Shown in pieces: positions 45,904-54,577 of a stretch of 64,000 bases of DNA. The stretch comes from G965225705 sp965225705. GTDB lineage: Bacteria > Pseudomonadota > Alphaproteobacteria > Caulobacterales > Maricaulaceae. Under the pieces are notes generated by a model, which was not told the origin of the DNA, searched no databases, and was given only the letters and a program-made list of their open reading frames with translations. The stretch lies in NCBI GenBank assembly GCA_965225705.1, contig OZ245325.1, forward strand, positions 1,240,001 through 1,304,000, given 5' to 3'. How positions within the stretch are numbered: position 1 is the first letter of the stretch; every line of letters starts with the position of its first letter. Both the position numbers and the translations under genes were made by a program.

Positions 45904-46704
45904 TCAGCCTTTCTGTTTTCCTATGAAAGGGCTTTGTTCTCTTTTAAGGTTTTTTGACACGGGAGGTACCTGATGACGAAGAGCAGATTCAAGCCATCCG
46001 GAAATTTTCTGCGCCATCCCCTGAGAGGCCTGATCAAATGCCATAACAACAGAAGAGACTCCCTCACGCTGAGCCTGAATATCTTCTTCAAAAATCTGAG
46101 ATGCTATCAGTGTCCGTTGAGAAGCATCGATAAGAATAACTTTTAGACGAAAACGAATAACAGGTGGAGAACCTTCCGCGCCATGCGCAGAAAAATCAAG
46201 CAAATCCATGCTAAGAATATAGTTACCTAACACACCTGTCCCGGGGCGTAAAACTGTCCAGTCTTTGTTAAAACTCAAACTTTCAAAAAAAAGATCCTGA
46301 AGAAGACGCGATGTCGGAGAAGCCCAGCGTACCCCCGCAAGATAAGAAAGTTTCTCCCCGGGATGGATCAGAGCTAAACGATCGGTCCTGAGATAAGGGG
46401 GAACAGAGGGGGGGTGTATCATCACGATCTTCTGCGATTTTTCAGACGTTTTTATCGGAGGAGAAGATAAAGACGCCGTGCTATCCCTCTCAGGCTGGCT
46501 TAAAGTATAGACCTTATAAGTCTTTCCGGAATCCGGCAAAAGGGAAATACAACCAGAAAGCGTACCCAAAAGTGTAGCAAAGCTTAAAAAAGACAGGAGG
46601 CGCCCAAAAGAGAAAAAGGAAGTTTGCTTCCGTATACGCGAAAGACCGGAGTTGAGGTCAGGAAAGCTTTTAAATGTTGTTCTATTAAGGTCCTGAGATG
46701 TCAT
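45904..46704 (-). CDS. ABC-type transport auxiliary lipoprotein (Mla/Pqi-like)
   Basis: About 266 residues. The ATG at 46704 has AAGGAG 6 nt upstream; a longer frame reaching 46779 lacks one. The N-terminal hydrophobic helix ends in the lipobox LSGC. The body (VYTLSQPERD, VLGNYILSMDLLDFSAH) fits the ABC_trans_aux family (PqiC-like) found as the fourth gene of alphaproteobacterial MCE systems. It would bridge the inner-membrane MCE complex and the outer membrane. It is last of the four-gene operon, 10 nt after the MCE gene. Confidence 0.83.
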   Translation of the reverse strand: MTSQDLNRTTFKSFPDLNSGLSRIRKQTSFFSFGRLLSFLSFATLLGTLSGCISLLPDSGKTYKVYTLSQPERDSTASLSSPPIKTSEKSQKIVMIHPPSVPPYLRTDRLALIHPGEKLSYLAGVRWASPTSRLLQDLFFESLSFNKDWTVLRPGTGVLGNYILSMDLLDFSAHGAEGSPPVIRFRLKVILIDASQRTLIASQIFEEDIQAQREGVSSVVMAFDQASQGMAQKISGWLESALRHQVPPVSKNLKREQSPFIGKQKG

Positions 46705-46714
46705 GATGATCTCC

Positions 46715-47671
46715 TTATTCTGGTAAAACTGTTTCAGGTTGAGTTTTCCCTGATAAATATGCACCTGGATCATTTTCAAAACCAGAAATCATGTCCTGCA
46801 ATTCCTGTATCAGCTGATGCATAGATTCCAGTGTTATAGATGTTTGTTCAAAACCATCTGTTGCAAGTCCTTTAAAGTCCTTCTGCATGCTTTCAAGAAG
46901 AACAGAAAGATTCTTGCCTGCTTCATTAACTGTGGAGAGCGTCTCATTAAAGGTTTTAAGAGTTTTTTGTGTGTTTTCAGCTAAATCAGGTCCCCGGGAC
47001 TGAGTAAACCTGTTCAAAGTTCCTGTCACTTCGGAAACTCCATCCATAGCCTTTTTTATAGAATTTGTCATCGCTACAAGGCCCTGCTGGTTTTCTTCTG
47101 CTTCACGGAGCCTTTGAGAAATAATTTTTATATTTGTAAGCGTTGTAGAAATAGAGCTGGTATTATCTTCATTAAAAATCTCCTGAAGCTCAACAAGTGT
47201 TTTTTCAACAGCTTCAATAACTTCTACACCTTTCTCTAAAACATCCTCAATTTCACTGGGTTTTGAAGGAATAACAGGAGGGTATTGATCAGAGACATCG
47301 CGTAAAAAAGGAGCCCCGGCAGTACCTCCGGTAATAAGAACATAAGAAAGACCTGTAATACCCTGCATTTCCAGTTGTGCAATAGCATCTTCTTTTATGG
47401 GCGTACCTGATATAACCCGAATACGGGTAAGAACGCGGTTATAGTTATTTTTATCCAAACTTACCTGTGCAACATCTCCAACCTTGATTCCGTTAAGACG
47501 CACATCGGCAGCCTGTTGTAAGCCACGTACAGGAGCATTAAAGTAAATATCATAAACATCATAGCTGCTTCGTCCACCCGACTGACCAAGCCAGACAGCA
47601 AAACTGGCAAGACCGACAAGCATCACCAAAACAAACAGTCCAATAAGTGCATAAGGCGCTTTGGTTTCCAT
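46715..47671 (-). CDS. MCE-domain lipid-transport protein (MlaD-like)
   Basis: 318 residues. One N-terminal membrane helix (YALIGLFVLVMLVGLASFAVW) is followed by the MCE domain (YDIYFNAPVRGLQQAADVRLNG, IKVGDV). A long predicted coiled coil (about 150-290) comes next. It should form a hexameric ring that shuttles phospholipids between ABC transporter and the outer membrane. Its start overlaps the MlaF-like stop by one base. The coiled coil is longer than in E. coli MlaD and could span the periplasm. Confidence 0.92.
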   Translation of the reverse strand: METKAPYALIGLFVLVMLVGLASFAVWLGQSGGRSSYDVYDIYFNAPVRGLQQAADVRLNGIKVGDVAQVSLDKNNYNRVLTRIRVISGTPIKEDAIAQLEMQGITGLSYVLITGGTAGAPFLRDVSDQYPPVIPSKPSEIEDVLEKGVEVIEAVEKTLVELQEIFNEDNTSSISTTLTNIKIISQRLREAEENQQGLVAMTNSIKKAMDGVSEVTGTLNRFTQSRGPDLAENTQKTLKTFNETLSTVNEAGKNLSVLLESMQKDFKGLATDGFEQTSITLESMHQLIQELQDMISGFENDPGAYLSGKTQPETVLPE

Positions 47672-48459
47672 CAGAGATCCCCTGTTTTTTTATGTTGATA
47701 CGCAGCCGCCCGTCCCCGGGGACCAGAAAAATATTCCTGTATCCAGGGGTGTGAATTATGCTCTAAGTCTGAAAGAGGAGCGACAGCAACCACCTTTTTA
47801 TCTGCCAGAACAGCAACCCGATCACAAATCGCATGGAGACTATCCAGATCATGGGTCACCATAAGGACCGTCATACCAAGAGCACTTTGAAGTTGTTTAA
47901 TTAAAATATCAAAAGCTGCCGCCCCTATAGGATCAAGACCTGCTGTGGGCTCATCAAGAAAAAGAATATCCGGATCAAGTGCTAAAGCACGTGCAAGGGC
48001 AGCACGTTTTATCATCCCTCCTGAAAGTTCACCCGGCAGCTTTTCCTGAGCCTCAGGAGGCAGGCCAGACAGCATGATTTTAAAATCAGCAAGCTCCTTC
48101 ATCAAAGAAGGAGAATAATGTGTATATTCCCGCATAGGAAACATGACATTTTCCCTGACACTGAGGGAAGAAAAGAGAGCTCCCTGTTGAAAAAGGACAC
48201 CAAAACGTTGCTTGATAGATTTTTTTTCTTTTAAAGACAAAGAAGATAATGCCTCACCAAAATACAGGATTTCTCCTTCATTCTGGTGACGCAAGCCTAA
48301 AAGGGTGTTGAGAAGAACAGATTTTCCTGTGCCAGATCCCCCAACTATACCTAAAACCTCACCCGCACGTACAGAAAGATTGAGACCATCATGAACATAA
48401 TGGGAGTCAAAACGATTCACAAGACCACGTGTTTCTATAGCAGGGACATTCTCTGTCAT
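47671..48459 (-). CDS. Lipid-transport ABC ATP-binding protein (MlaF-like)
   Basis: 262 residues. Walker A GGSGTGKSVLL (about 40-50), signature LSGGMIKRAALARALA (about 143-158), Walker B ILFLDEPTAGLDP, and a switch His (MVTHDLDS). It powers MCE-type phospholipid transport at the inner membrane. It overlaps the permease stop by 4 nt (ATGA) and the MCE start by 1 nt, so all are in one coupled operon. Confidence 0.93.
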   Translation of the reverse strand: MTENVPAIETRGLVNRFDSHYVHDGLNLSVRAGEVLGIVGGSGTGKSVLLNTLLGLRHQNEGEILYFGEALSSLSLKEKKSIKQRFGVLFQQGALFSSLSVRENVMFPMREYTHYSPSLMKELADFKIMLSGLPPEAQEKLPGELSGGMIKRAALARALALDPDILFLDEPTAGLDPIGAAAFDILIKQLQSALGMTVLMVTHDLDSLHAICDRVAVLADKKVVAVAPLSDLEHNSHPWIQEYFSGPRGRAAAYQHKKTGDL

Positions 48460-49622
48460 AATCCCAGTTCCATGTATATAATGGCAAAAATAGCATCAAT
48501 CACCACAACAGAAAAAATAGCCTCAACCACAGCAGATGTTGTTTTACGCCCCAAAGACATAACATCACCTTCCACGCTTAGGCCCTGACGGCACCCAATC
48601 ACAGCAATAACAAGGGCAAAAACAGGAGTCTTGGCAAGACCCACCCATAAATGCACCGGGGGCACGCTGTCCCGAAGGCGCACAAAAAAGAAAGATGGAT
48701 TAATGTCCATCGTGGCCCAGGCGGACAAAACACCCCCTAAAATACCCGCTATCATGGCACCAAAGGTCAAAATGGGTGCTGCAACCAGGCAAGCCAGAGC
48801 TCTTGGGATAACAAGAACATCAAAAGGATCAAGCCCCATAACCTGTAAAGCACTGATCTCCTGACGCATACGCATGGCTCCAATTTGAGCGGCAAAAGCA
48901 GAATCAGAGCGCCCTGCCAGAAGGATCATGGTAATAAGAGGAGCGAACTCTCTCAAAACAGAAAAGCCAACAAGCTCCACAACAAAAACAGAGGCTCCAA
49001 AAGTTTGTAAAAGCGTAGACCCCATAAAAGCAATAACAGCCCCAATAAAAAAAGATAAGATCATAACTATTGGGAAAGCATTCAGGCCAATTTCTTCTAT
49101 CAGGGACACAACAGAAACCCAGCGCACGCGCCCGGGCTGAAGAAGAGAGCGAACAAAAGCAACTAAAAATTCTCCCAGAAAACCAAGTGACCCCCAAAAA
49201 GATCGAAGCCCTCCGACCACAGAACGCCCTATATGGTCCAGAAAATGAAGAAAAAATGCGTTTTGTTTTTCATCTGATTTTTTTCTGCTTTGAAACTCAC
49301 AAGCAGATTCCAGCAGAGCATGCATAGAAGGGCTGCCAGCCCTGAGAGAAAAATTCTTTATATATTTTTCCTGGCCTTGCCCAAGAGATGCCAGCAACCA
49401 TGCTCCTGTGGTATCTAAATGGTCTACATGATTGAGATCAAGAATACTCTGTTGAGGTGGAAGTCCCTTCTTCTTTTCCTCTTTTAAGATATCACGAACA
49501 AGCTGTTCACCGCGTTCGGCAAATTTATACCCCCAAAAGCCTTTGGGTTTAAATATGCGTATTCCATCCCGATATATAACCTCCAAAGAAAGCATATTTT
49601 CAGGAGAAGGGTTTGAGATCAT
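48456..49622 (-). CDS. MlaE-type permease with N-terminal STAS domain
   Basis: 388 residues. The first 115 or so residues form a STAS-like domain (ILDLNHVDHLDTTGAWLL), the role played by separate MlaB in E. coli. The MlaE permease domain follows with about five helices and signature LVGFSVLREFAPLITMILLA and the GAMRMRQEISALQVMG loop. It is first of the operon permease-ATPase-MCE-lipoprotein. Fusing STAS to the permease explains the lack of a separate mlaB gene. Confidence 0.9.
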   Translation of the reverse strand: MISNPSPENMLSLEVIYRDGIRIFKPKGFWGYKFAERGEQLVRDILKEEKKKGLPPQQSILDLNHVDHLDTTGAWLLASLGQGQEKYIKNFSLRAGSPSMHALLESACEFQSRKKSDEKQNAFFLHFLDHIGRSVVGGLRSFWGSLGFLGEFLVAFVRSLLQPGRVRWVSVVSLIEEIGLNAFPIVMILSFFIGAVIAFMGSTLLQTFGASVFVVELVGFSVLREFAPLITMILLAGRSDSAFAAQIGAMRMRQEISALQVMGLDPFDVLVIPRALACLVAAPILTFGAMIAGILGGVLSAWATMDINPSFFFVRLRDSVPPVHLWVGLAKTPVFALVIAVIGCRQGLSVEGDVMSLGRKTTSAVVEAIFSVVVIDAIFAIIYMELGL

Positions 49623-49742
49623 GGTGACTGCTCACTTTCCATAACAAGAACCCATATTAGGATAAAGAGAGAGCTCTCAAAACATCAGGACTAAAAAAAA
49701 CCTTAAAATATTATCAACAGGTCTATAAAAGCAGAAAAAAGA

Positions 49743-50996
49743 TCACGTGCCAAGTTCCAGCAGAACATGTCGTTTCTTTCCAAGACCTAACCTGATACTC
49801 TTCTGCCTATAAAAATCTTCTAAGTAAACTTTAGCCTGAAGATCTGTAACAGCGATATCATTAAGTTTCAAAGCCCCGGCACGAACATGGCGTTTTGCTT
49901 CGCCCCGGGAGGCGACAAGCCCGGCTTTAACAGCAAGCTCCATAAGGTTAAAGCCTTCAGCAAGCTCACCTTCCTCAAGGGTAAGGGTAGGAAGGCCAGA
50001 CGCATCACCCCCTTTTTCAAAAACGGCCTGAGCTGCCTTTTCTGCCTGCTGGGCAGCCTCCTCCCCATGAAGAAGGGCCGTTGCCTCATAAGCCAGGCGT
50101 TTTTTAGCCTCATTAATTTCCTGACCTTCCAGATTTTCAAGGGTTTCAATCTCTCCCAGAGTTAAGTCCGTAAATAAACGCAAAAAACGCCCCACATCTG
50201 CATCTTCTGTATTCCGCCAGAACTGCCAGTACTCATAAGGGCTAAGACGTTCAGGATCCAGCCAAACAGCCCCCTGCGCTGTTTTCCCCATTTTAACTCC
50301 TGAAGCTGTTGTGATCAAAGGCGTTGTAAGGCCAAAGACTTCTTCTCCCCCGATCCGTCTGACCAGATCAACACCCTGAACAATATTACCCCATTGATCA
50401 GAGCCGCCCATTTGAAGCCGGCAACCTGTACGCTGATAAAGCTCCAAAAAATCATAAGCCTGTAAAAGCATATAGTTGAATTCAAGAAAAGTAAGCGGTT
50501 GTTCACGATCAAGTCGCCGTTTGACGCTTTCGAGCTGAATCATTTTGTTGATGGTAAAATGACGCCCAACAGAGCGTAAAAAAGGAATATAATCAAGATC
50601 ATCAAGCCAGACAGCATTATCCAAAAGAAGCGCCCCATTTGACCCTTCAAAATCAAGGAGTTTTTCAAGACAGGTTTTAATCCCTTTTGCATTTGCCTCA
50701 AGGGTTTCAGCATCTAAAAGAGGGCGGGCTTTGTCTTTATCAGATGGATCACCAATTTTGCTGGTCCCACCGCCTAAAAGGGCAATGGGGCGGCCCCCTG
50801 CTTTTTGCAGGCGCCTTAACATCATAATTTGGGTAAGATGGCCGACATGCAGGCTGGGTGCCGTAAGGTCAAAACCTATATAGCCTGTTATTTCTGTCTT
50901 ACCTGCAAGAGAATCAAGTTCTTCAAGATGAGTTGCCTGATAAACATGACCACGCTCCACAAGAATACGGACAAAATCAGATTGATACATATTCAC
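49743..50996 (-). CDS. tyrS: Tyrosyl-tRNA synthetase
   Basis: 417 residues, class Ic synthetase charging tRNA-Tyr. The HIGH-type motif PSLHVGHL (about 48-55) and the KMSKS-type motif KMGKT (about 236-240) are both present. The tyrosine-site segment GGSDQWGN and the C-terminal S4 RNA-binding domain (RGEAKRHVRAGALKLN) fit bacterial TyrRS. It is a single gene in the minus direction, 120 nt upstream of the Mla-type operon on the same strand. Confidence 0.97.
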   Translation of the reverse strand: MNMYQSDFVRILVERGHVYQATHLEELDSLAGKTEITGYIGFDLTAPSLHVGHLTQIMMLRRLQKAGGRPIALLGGGTSKIGDPSDKDKARPLLDAETLEANAKGIKTCLEKLLDFEGSNGALLLDNAVWLDDLDYIPFLRSVGRHFTINKMIQLESVKRRLDREQPLTFLEFNYMLLQAYDFLELYQRTGCRLQMGGSDQWGNIVQGVDLVRRIGGEEVFGLTTPLITTASGVKMGKTAQGAVWLDPERLSPYEYWQFWRNTEDADVGRFLRLFTDLTLGEIETLENLEGQEINEAKKRLAYEATALLHGEEAAQQAEKAAQAVFEKGGDASGLPTLTLEEGELAEGFNLMELAVKAGLVASRGEAKRHVRAGALKLNDIAVTDLQAKVYLEDFYRQKSIRLGLGKKRHVLLELGT

Positions 50997-51536
50997 AACG
51001 TATTACCCTTCTTTAAACGTATGCAATGTATGATGGATAAGAATAGGGGATGGTAAGCTGAACAGCAAACTCTTTATTAGGACTTTACACCACGAAACCA
51101 GGTTCACAGGTTTTTTTATGATTTATACTCTTGCTCAAACTATAGTAGCAATCCTATCTTCAATTTATGTAGTATGGATGTTAACTGAGCTGTGGAGAAA
51201 CGCACAGGACGGTGAGCAAAAAGAATATACTATTTTACGAAATGGCAAGAGAGTTTACCGCAGGAAAAGCCCTCTCCTTTTCAGATTCAGTAATTGAGTT
51301 GATTTTCTTGCTCTTACTATTGTAGGCGTTCCCTGGGTATTTTTTATATGTATTCCCCTGACACCGGACAATATATTCAATTTTTTTTAGGTGCAAAACA
51401 ATCAGGAAAACTCATCCACGTCCGTGTAAAAAAGTAGAGCATAAACCTCCCCAAAAACCGTCTCAAAAAAACCTTCTTCTTCTAAAATTTAAAGTTCGGC
51501 CTGCTTAAGGTTTGGCTGTGTCAGGGTCTGCCCCAC
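50997..51536. other. 540-nt region between tyrS and the DUF2807 gene
   Basis: Apart from the TGA-interrupted membrane-protein frame at 51118-51390, this region has only AT-rich sequence and purine/pyrimidine runs. I see no tRNA, no convincing terminator and no other small gene. Confidence 0.4.
51118..51390 (+). pseudogene. Two-helix membrane protein frame interrupted by an in-frame TGA
   Basis: An ATG at 51118 opens a 59-codon frame: a hydrophobic helix (IYTLAQTIVAILSSIYVVWM) and then a basic loop (RNGKRVYRRK). It ends at TGA 51295-51297. The same frame continues for 31 sense codons with a second hydrophobic segment (DFLALTIVGVPWVFFICIPL) to TAG at 51388. The combined product would be a 91-codon TM-loop-TM protein in which one base change (TGA to TGG, Trp) restores the frame. 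A degenerate gene, sequencing error or readthrough are possible. The upstream ribosome site is weak. The product is not recognised. Confidence 0.5.
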
Positions 51537-52466
51537 TTAGGGTATGGGTTTGTCTTGCTCGTTACCTACAGAGATACGGCCAGATCCGGAACTGTCTTTT
51601 AAAACCTTACCTTCTATACGGTACACATAAATATCACCACTTCCCTTAAGGGTAATATCAGCCTGATGAACTCGCCCACCAAAATCCATATCGCCTGATC
51701 CATATACGCTGACCTTAAAGGAATCGGCGTCACCATTATCAATGGTCACATCACCACTGCCCTTCATATCAACATCAAGACGTCCATTGAGAGCCTCCGC
51801 TTCAAAATCTCCGGACCCTGTCCCCGTATAAGAAAGAAATCCCCCAATTCTTCGGGCCTGAATATCACCAGCTCCATCATTTTCAGCTGTCAGCCCCCCG
51901 GCAACATCTCCCATCTCCACATCACCGGACCCTTTAAGAACAAGAAGAGCCTCATCCACCTGACCTGTTTTAAGATCTGCAGAACCCTTTATATTAACCC
52001 TAAGGGAACCCGAAATATTTCCAATAACCAAATCTCCACAATAACCAAGATCAAGGTCCGCGGCACTTACATCATCTATACGTCCGAAGATAACAGAATT
52101 TTTAATTTCAATCCTGACATTGCGTGGGGCTTTGATTTTAAGAAGGGGGAAATCTTCCAAAGGTCTGCTTTTTTCACCTGCCAGCTTCAAAGTTACAAGA
52201 TCTTCATCATCTTTATTCCATGTATTACAGGAAACAGAGGTCAGGTTTTGCCTCCCGTCTAAATCAATAATACGGTGAGGCTTAACATTGTAATTCCCTT
52301 TTACACTTTCTACAGAAATCTTATCATATTTGCCTGTTTCTATATCAAGACGTCCTACGAAGCTGGACAAAGATAATTTTGCCTTTTCCTCAGCATAGGC
52401 ATGTATCGTCATCATGGGAAAAGCAAACAAGCTCATTATTACTATTTTTATGGTATTCTTTATCAT
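51537..52466 (-). CDS. DUF2807 (GIN-domain-like) secreted protein
   Basis: 309 residues. A signal peptide (ends IHAYA) precedes a repetitive beta-rich body. GSGD or closely related turns recur in the C-terminal half (LKGSGDVEMG, KGSGDVTID, YGSGDMDFG, KGSGDIYVY), typical of the DUF2807 putative auto-transporter adhesin-like beta-helix, where repeats of roughly 20-25 residues stack. It has no barrel and no anchor. It probably acts in the periplasm or is secreted; function is not established. Cys residues occur in the N-terminal half (SCNTW, YCGDL). Confidence 0.8.
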   Translation of the reverse strand: MIKNTIKIVIMSLFAFPMMTIHAYAEEKAKLSLSSFVGRLDIETGKYDKISVESVKGNYNVKPHRIIDLDGRQNLTSVSCNTWNKDDEDLVTLKLAGEKSRPLEDFPLLKIKAPRNVRIEIKNSVIFGRIDDVSAADLDLGYCGDLVIGNISGSLRVNIKGSADLKTGQVDEALLVLKGSGDVEMGDVAGGLTAENDGAGDIQARRIGGFLSYTGTGSGDFEAEALNGRLDVDMKGSGDVTIDNGDADSFKVSVYGSGDMDFGGRVHQADITLKGSGDIYVYRIEGKVLKDSSGSGRISVGNEQDKPIP

Positions 52467-52651
52467 GATAGCCTCATAAACAGGGTTTTAACTCAAATAT
52501 GGTCTCACCTTAATTCAGGGTATTTTATGTGACTTTTTCCCTGATAACAAGACAAAGTATTTTTTAATACCTCTATCTGCTTTCCCTCAGCTCTTGATTT
52601 TTTGACCGACCAGTTTTATAAAATTAAAATAAATTTAAAACAGAAAAACGT

Positions 52652-53281
52652 ATGTTCTGCCTTACTCTCCTGACACTTTTAGGACTTCATCTCATGGTCC
52701 TGGCAAGTCCTGGCCCGGACTGGGCTGTTATCATGCGTTTTGCTTTTTCTCAAAAGAAAGCTTCTGTTATTTATTGTGCCCTTGGCATTGCCACATCTAT
52801 AGGGCTTTATACCTTAGCCGTTGTTTCAGGAGCCCTTGTCCTGTTTGAACACATCCCTTTTCTTAAAACACTTCTCCTTCTTACAGGGGGGTGTTTTCTT
52901 ATCTTTCTGGGGTTAAGTTCCCTTCTGGCAAAAACTGAAAAAGCCGGAGACCAAAAAAACACACACCCCCAACATCATCAGGCCTTTATAACGGGTTTTC
53001 TGACCAATCTTTCGAACCCCAAGGCTTTTGTTTACTTTACCAGTATTATTACCCCCTTTATCAGTAAGAATTCAGGCTTTGGTGAGAGCCTTGTCATCAT
53101 TCTTGGGCTTTCAGGCCTGAGCTTTTTATGGTTCTCAGGCCTTGGTCTCACCTTCACACACCCCGGTCCTGTTCGTGTTTATGAGCGTTTTCTGCCTGTG
53201 TTGATGAAAGTTTTAGGGTGTCTTTTTCTTATATTTGGTTTGTCTTTTCTCTGGCAGGCTCTAAAAAGTTTTTTTGTATAA
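52652..53281 (+). CDS. LysE/RhtB-family amino-acid exporter
   Basis: 209 residues with about six hydrophobic segments. The signature near the N-terminus is VLASPGPDWAVIMRFAFS, and FITGFLTNLSNPKAFVYF is the second family motif. Members export amino acids such as threonine or homoserine; the substrate here is open. The ribosome site before the ATG is weak, but the frame has no better start. It is a second LysE-type gene in the window, distinct in sequence from the one next to pyrF. Confidence 0.87.
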   Translation: MFCLTLLTLLGLHLMVLASPGPDWAVIMRFAFSQKKASVIYCALGIATSIGLYTLAVVSGALVLFEHIPFLKTLLLLTGGCFLIFLGLSSLLAKTEKAGDQKNTHPQHHQAFITGFLTNLSNPKAFVYFTSIITPFISKNSGFGESLVIILGLSGLSFLWFSGLGLTFTHPGPVRVYERFLPVLMKVLGCLFLIFGLSFLWQALKSFFV

Positions 53282-53346
53282 AGAATAGATTTAGCTCCGC
53301 ATATACCCCCTTCCCCAAAGAGACGGAACTCTCTAAAACAGAGTAT

Positions 53347-53892
53347 ATGATTATGAATAAACAAGCACTTATCTTCTGGGCTTTAGCAGCTTTTTTAACA
53401 ACGGGAGGCGCCCTTTGGGTTCTTGCACCTTTAAGAAAAAAAATTTTAGCCCCGGTCTTATGCTTTTTTCTCTTTTTTCTTGCACTTCTTGCCTATCTTC
53501 CCCTGGGCCGTGTGGATTTACCCGGACGTCCCTATGCCCACGAAGCTGAAGCACGAAGGAAAGCATTTCCACAAACCCTGACTTTTCAGGAACAGGGACA
53601 AAGACTGCGCGATCGTCTTTATGAGACTCCTCAAGACGCGGAAGCCTGGTTCTTTTTAGGGACATATTATTTACAAACCGGAGAAAATCTCCGCGCGGTA
53701 CAGGCCTTTGAACGGGCAGGAAAACTCGCCCCATCCTCACAAAATTTTTCAGCTCTCGGAGAAGCGCTTATAGCCCTCAATGAGGGAAAAATAACTCCGG
53801 AAGCCCGCAAAGCCTTTGAAGAAGCCCTAAAGCTTGACCCCACAGACCAGCGACCACACTTCTGGCTTAAAAGTCAGGAAACAAAAGAATAA
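53347..53892 (+). CDS. CcmI-like cytochrome c biogenesis TPR protein
   Basis: About 181 residues. Two N-terminal membrane helices (about 7-25 and 29-50, ending YLPLGRVDLPGRPYAH, a CcmI-type turn) precede at least two TPR repeats (AEAWFFLGTYYLQTGENLRAVQAF, ARKAFEEALKLDPTD). CcmI (CycH) brings apocytochrome c to the haem lyase. It is shorter than most CcmI proteins, and the other ccm genes are not in the window. ATGs at 53347 and 53353 are both plausible; the open frame runs back into the LysE gene, which is not its true start. Confidence 0.75.
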   Translation: MIMNKQALIFWALAAFLTTGGALWVLAPLRKKILAPVLCFFLFFLALLAYLPLGRVDLPGRPYAHEAEARRKAFPQTLTFQEQGQRLRDRLYETPQDAEAWFFLGTYYLQTGENLRAVQAFERAGKLAPSSQNFSALGEALIALNEGKITPEARKAFEEALKLDPTDQRPHFWLKSQETKE

Positions 53893-54143
53893 GTATGGAG
53901 CTTCACACCAAAGGATCCAGGAATTTGTAAAATTTTTTTGTTTTTTAATTTTATATATACCCCATAGTGGAATCACTGTTCCAGGTTAAACCAGTATTAC
54001 AGAAGGCAGATGTTTTTCTGTTAGAAACACTGAGGCAGAACATCTTAAAGTCTTCTTCAAAAAGTTTATATATAGAAAAAATATAAGAAAATTTTGACCT
54101 CTCACCCCTCTTATGCTTTTCTTCACAGTGAAGGAGACAGGTT

Positions 54144-54572
54144 ATGAGCCCTGATCATGTTTATCAAAAAGAGAATATTTTTGCACAAATTCTCCGTGGA
54201 GAAAAACCCTGTGTTCCCGTGCAGGAAACAGAGCACAGCCTTGCTATCATGGATGCTTTTCCTCAAAGCCCGGGACATGTTCTTGTTTTACCTAAAACTG
54301 AAGTGCAAAACCTTTTTGATATATCCGAAACAGATCTCAGCCAACTTATTATCACAGTTCAAAAACTGGCTTTTGCTGTAAAAAAAGCGCTTAAACCTGA
54401 TGGTATTATCATCACACAACTAAATGGAGAAGAAGCAGGACAAACCGTTTTTCATCTTCACTGGCACATTATTCCCCGTTATGCTAAAAACCATATGGCT
54501 CCTCATGGAACAGATGAGGCCAGCCAGGCAAACCTTCTGAACCTGGCAGAACATATCCGGGGTGCTTTATAA
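54144..54572 (+). CDS. HIT-family hydrolase
   Basis: 142 residues. The histidine triad HLHWHIIPR (H-x-H-x-H) is near the end, with a preceding SPGHVLVLPKTEV segment. HIT proteins of this Hint-like type hydrolyse nucleoside phosphoramidates or dinucleotides. AAGGAGA lies about 10 nt before the ATG. It ends 5 nt before the epimerase start, so the two are likely cotranscribed. The substrate is unknown. Confidence 0.93.
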   Translation: MSPDHVYQKENIFAQILRGEKPCVPVQETEHSLAIMDAFPQSPGHVLVLPKTEVQNLFDISETDLSQLIITVQKLAFAVKKALKPDGIIITQLNGEEAGQTVFHLHWHIIPRYAKNHMAPHGTDEASQANLLNLAEHIRGAL

Positions 54573-54577
54573 GTCTT

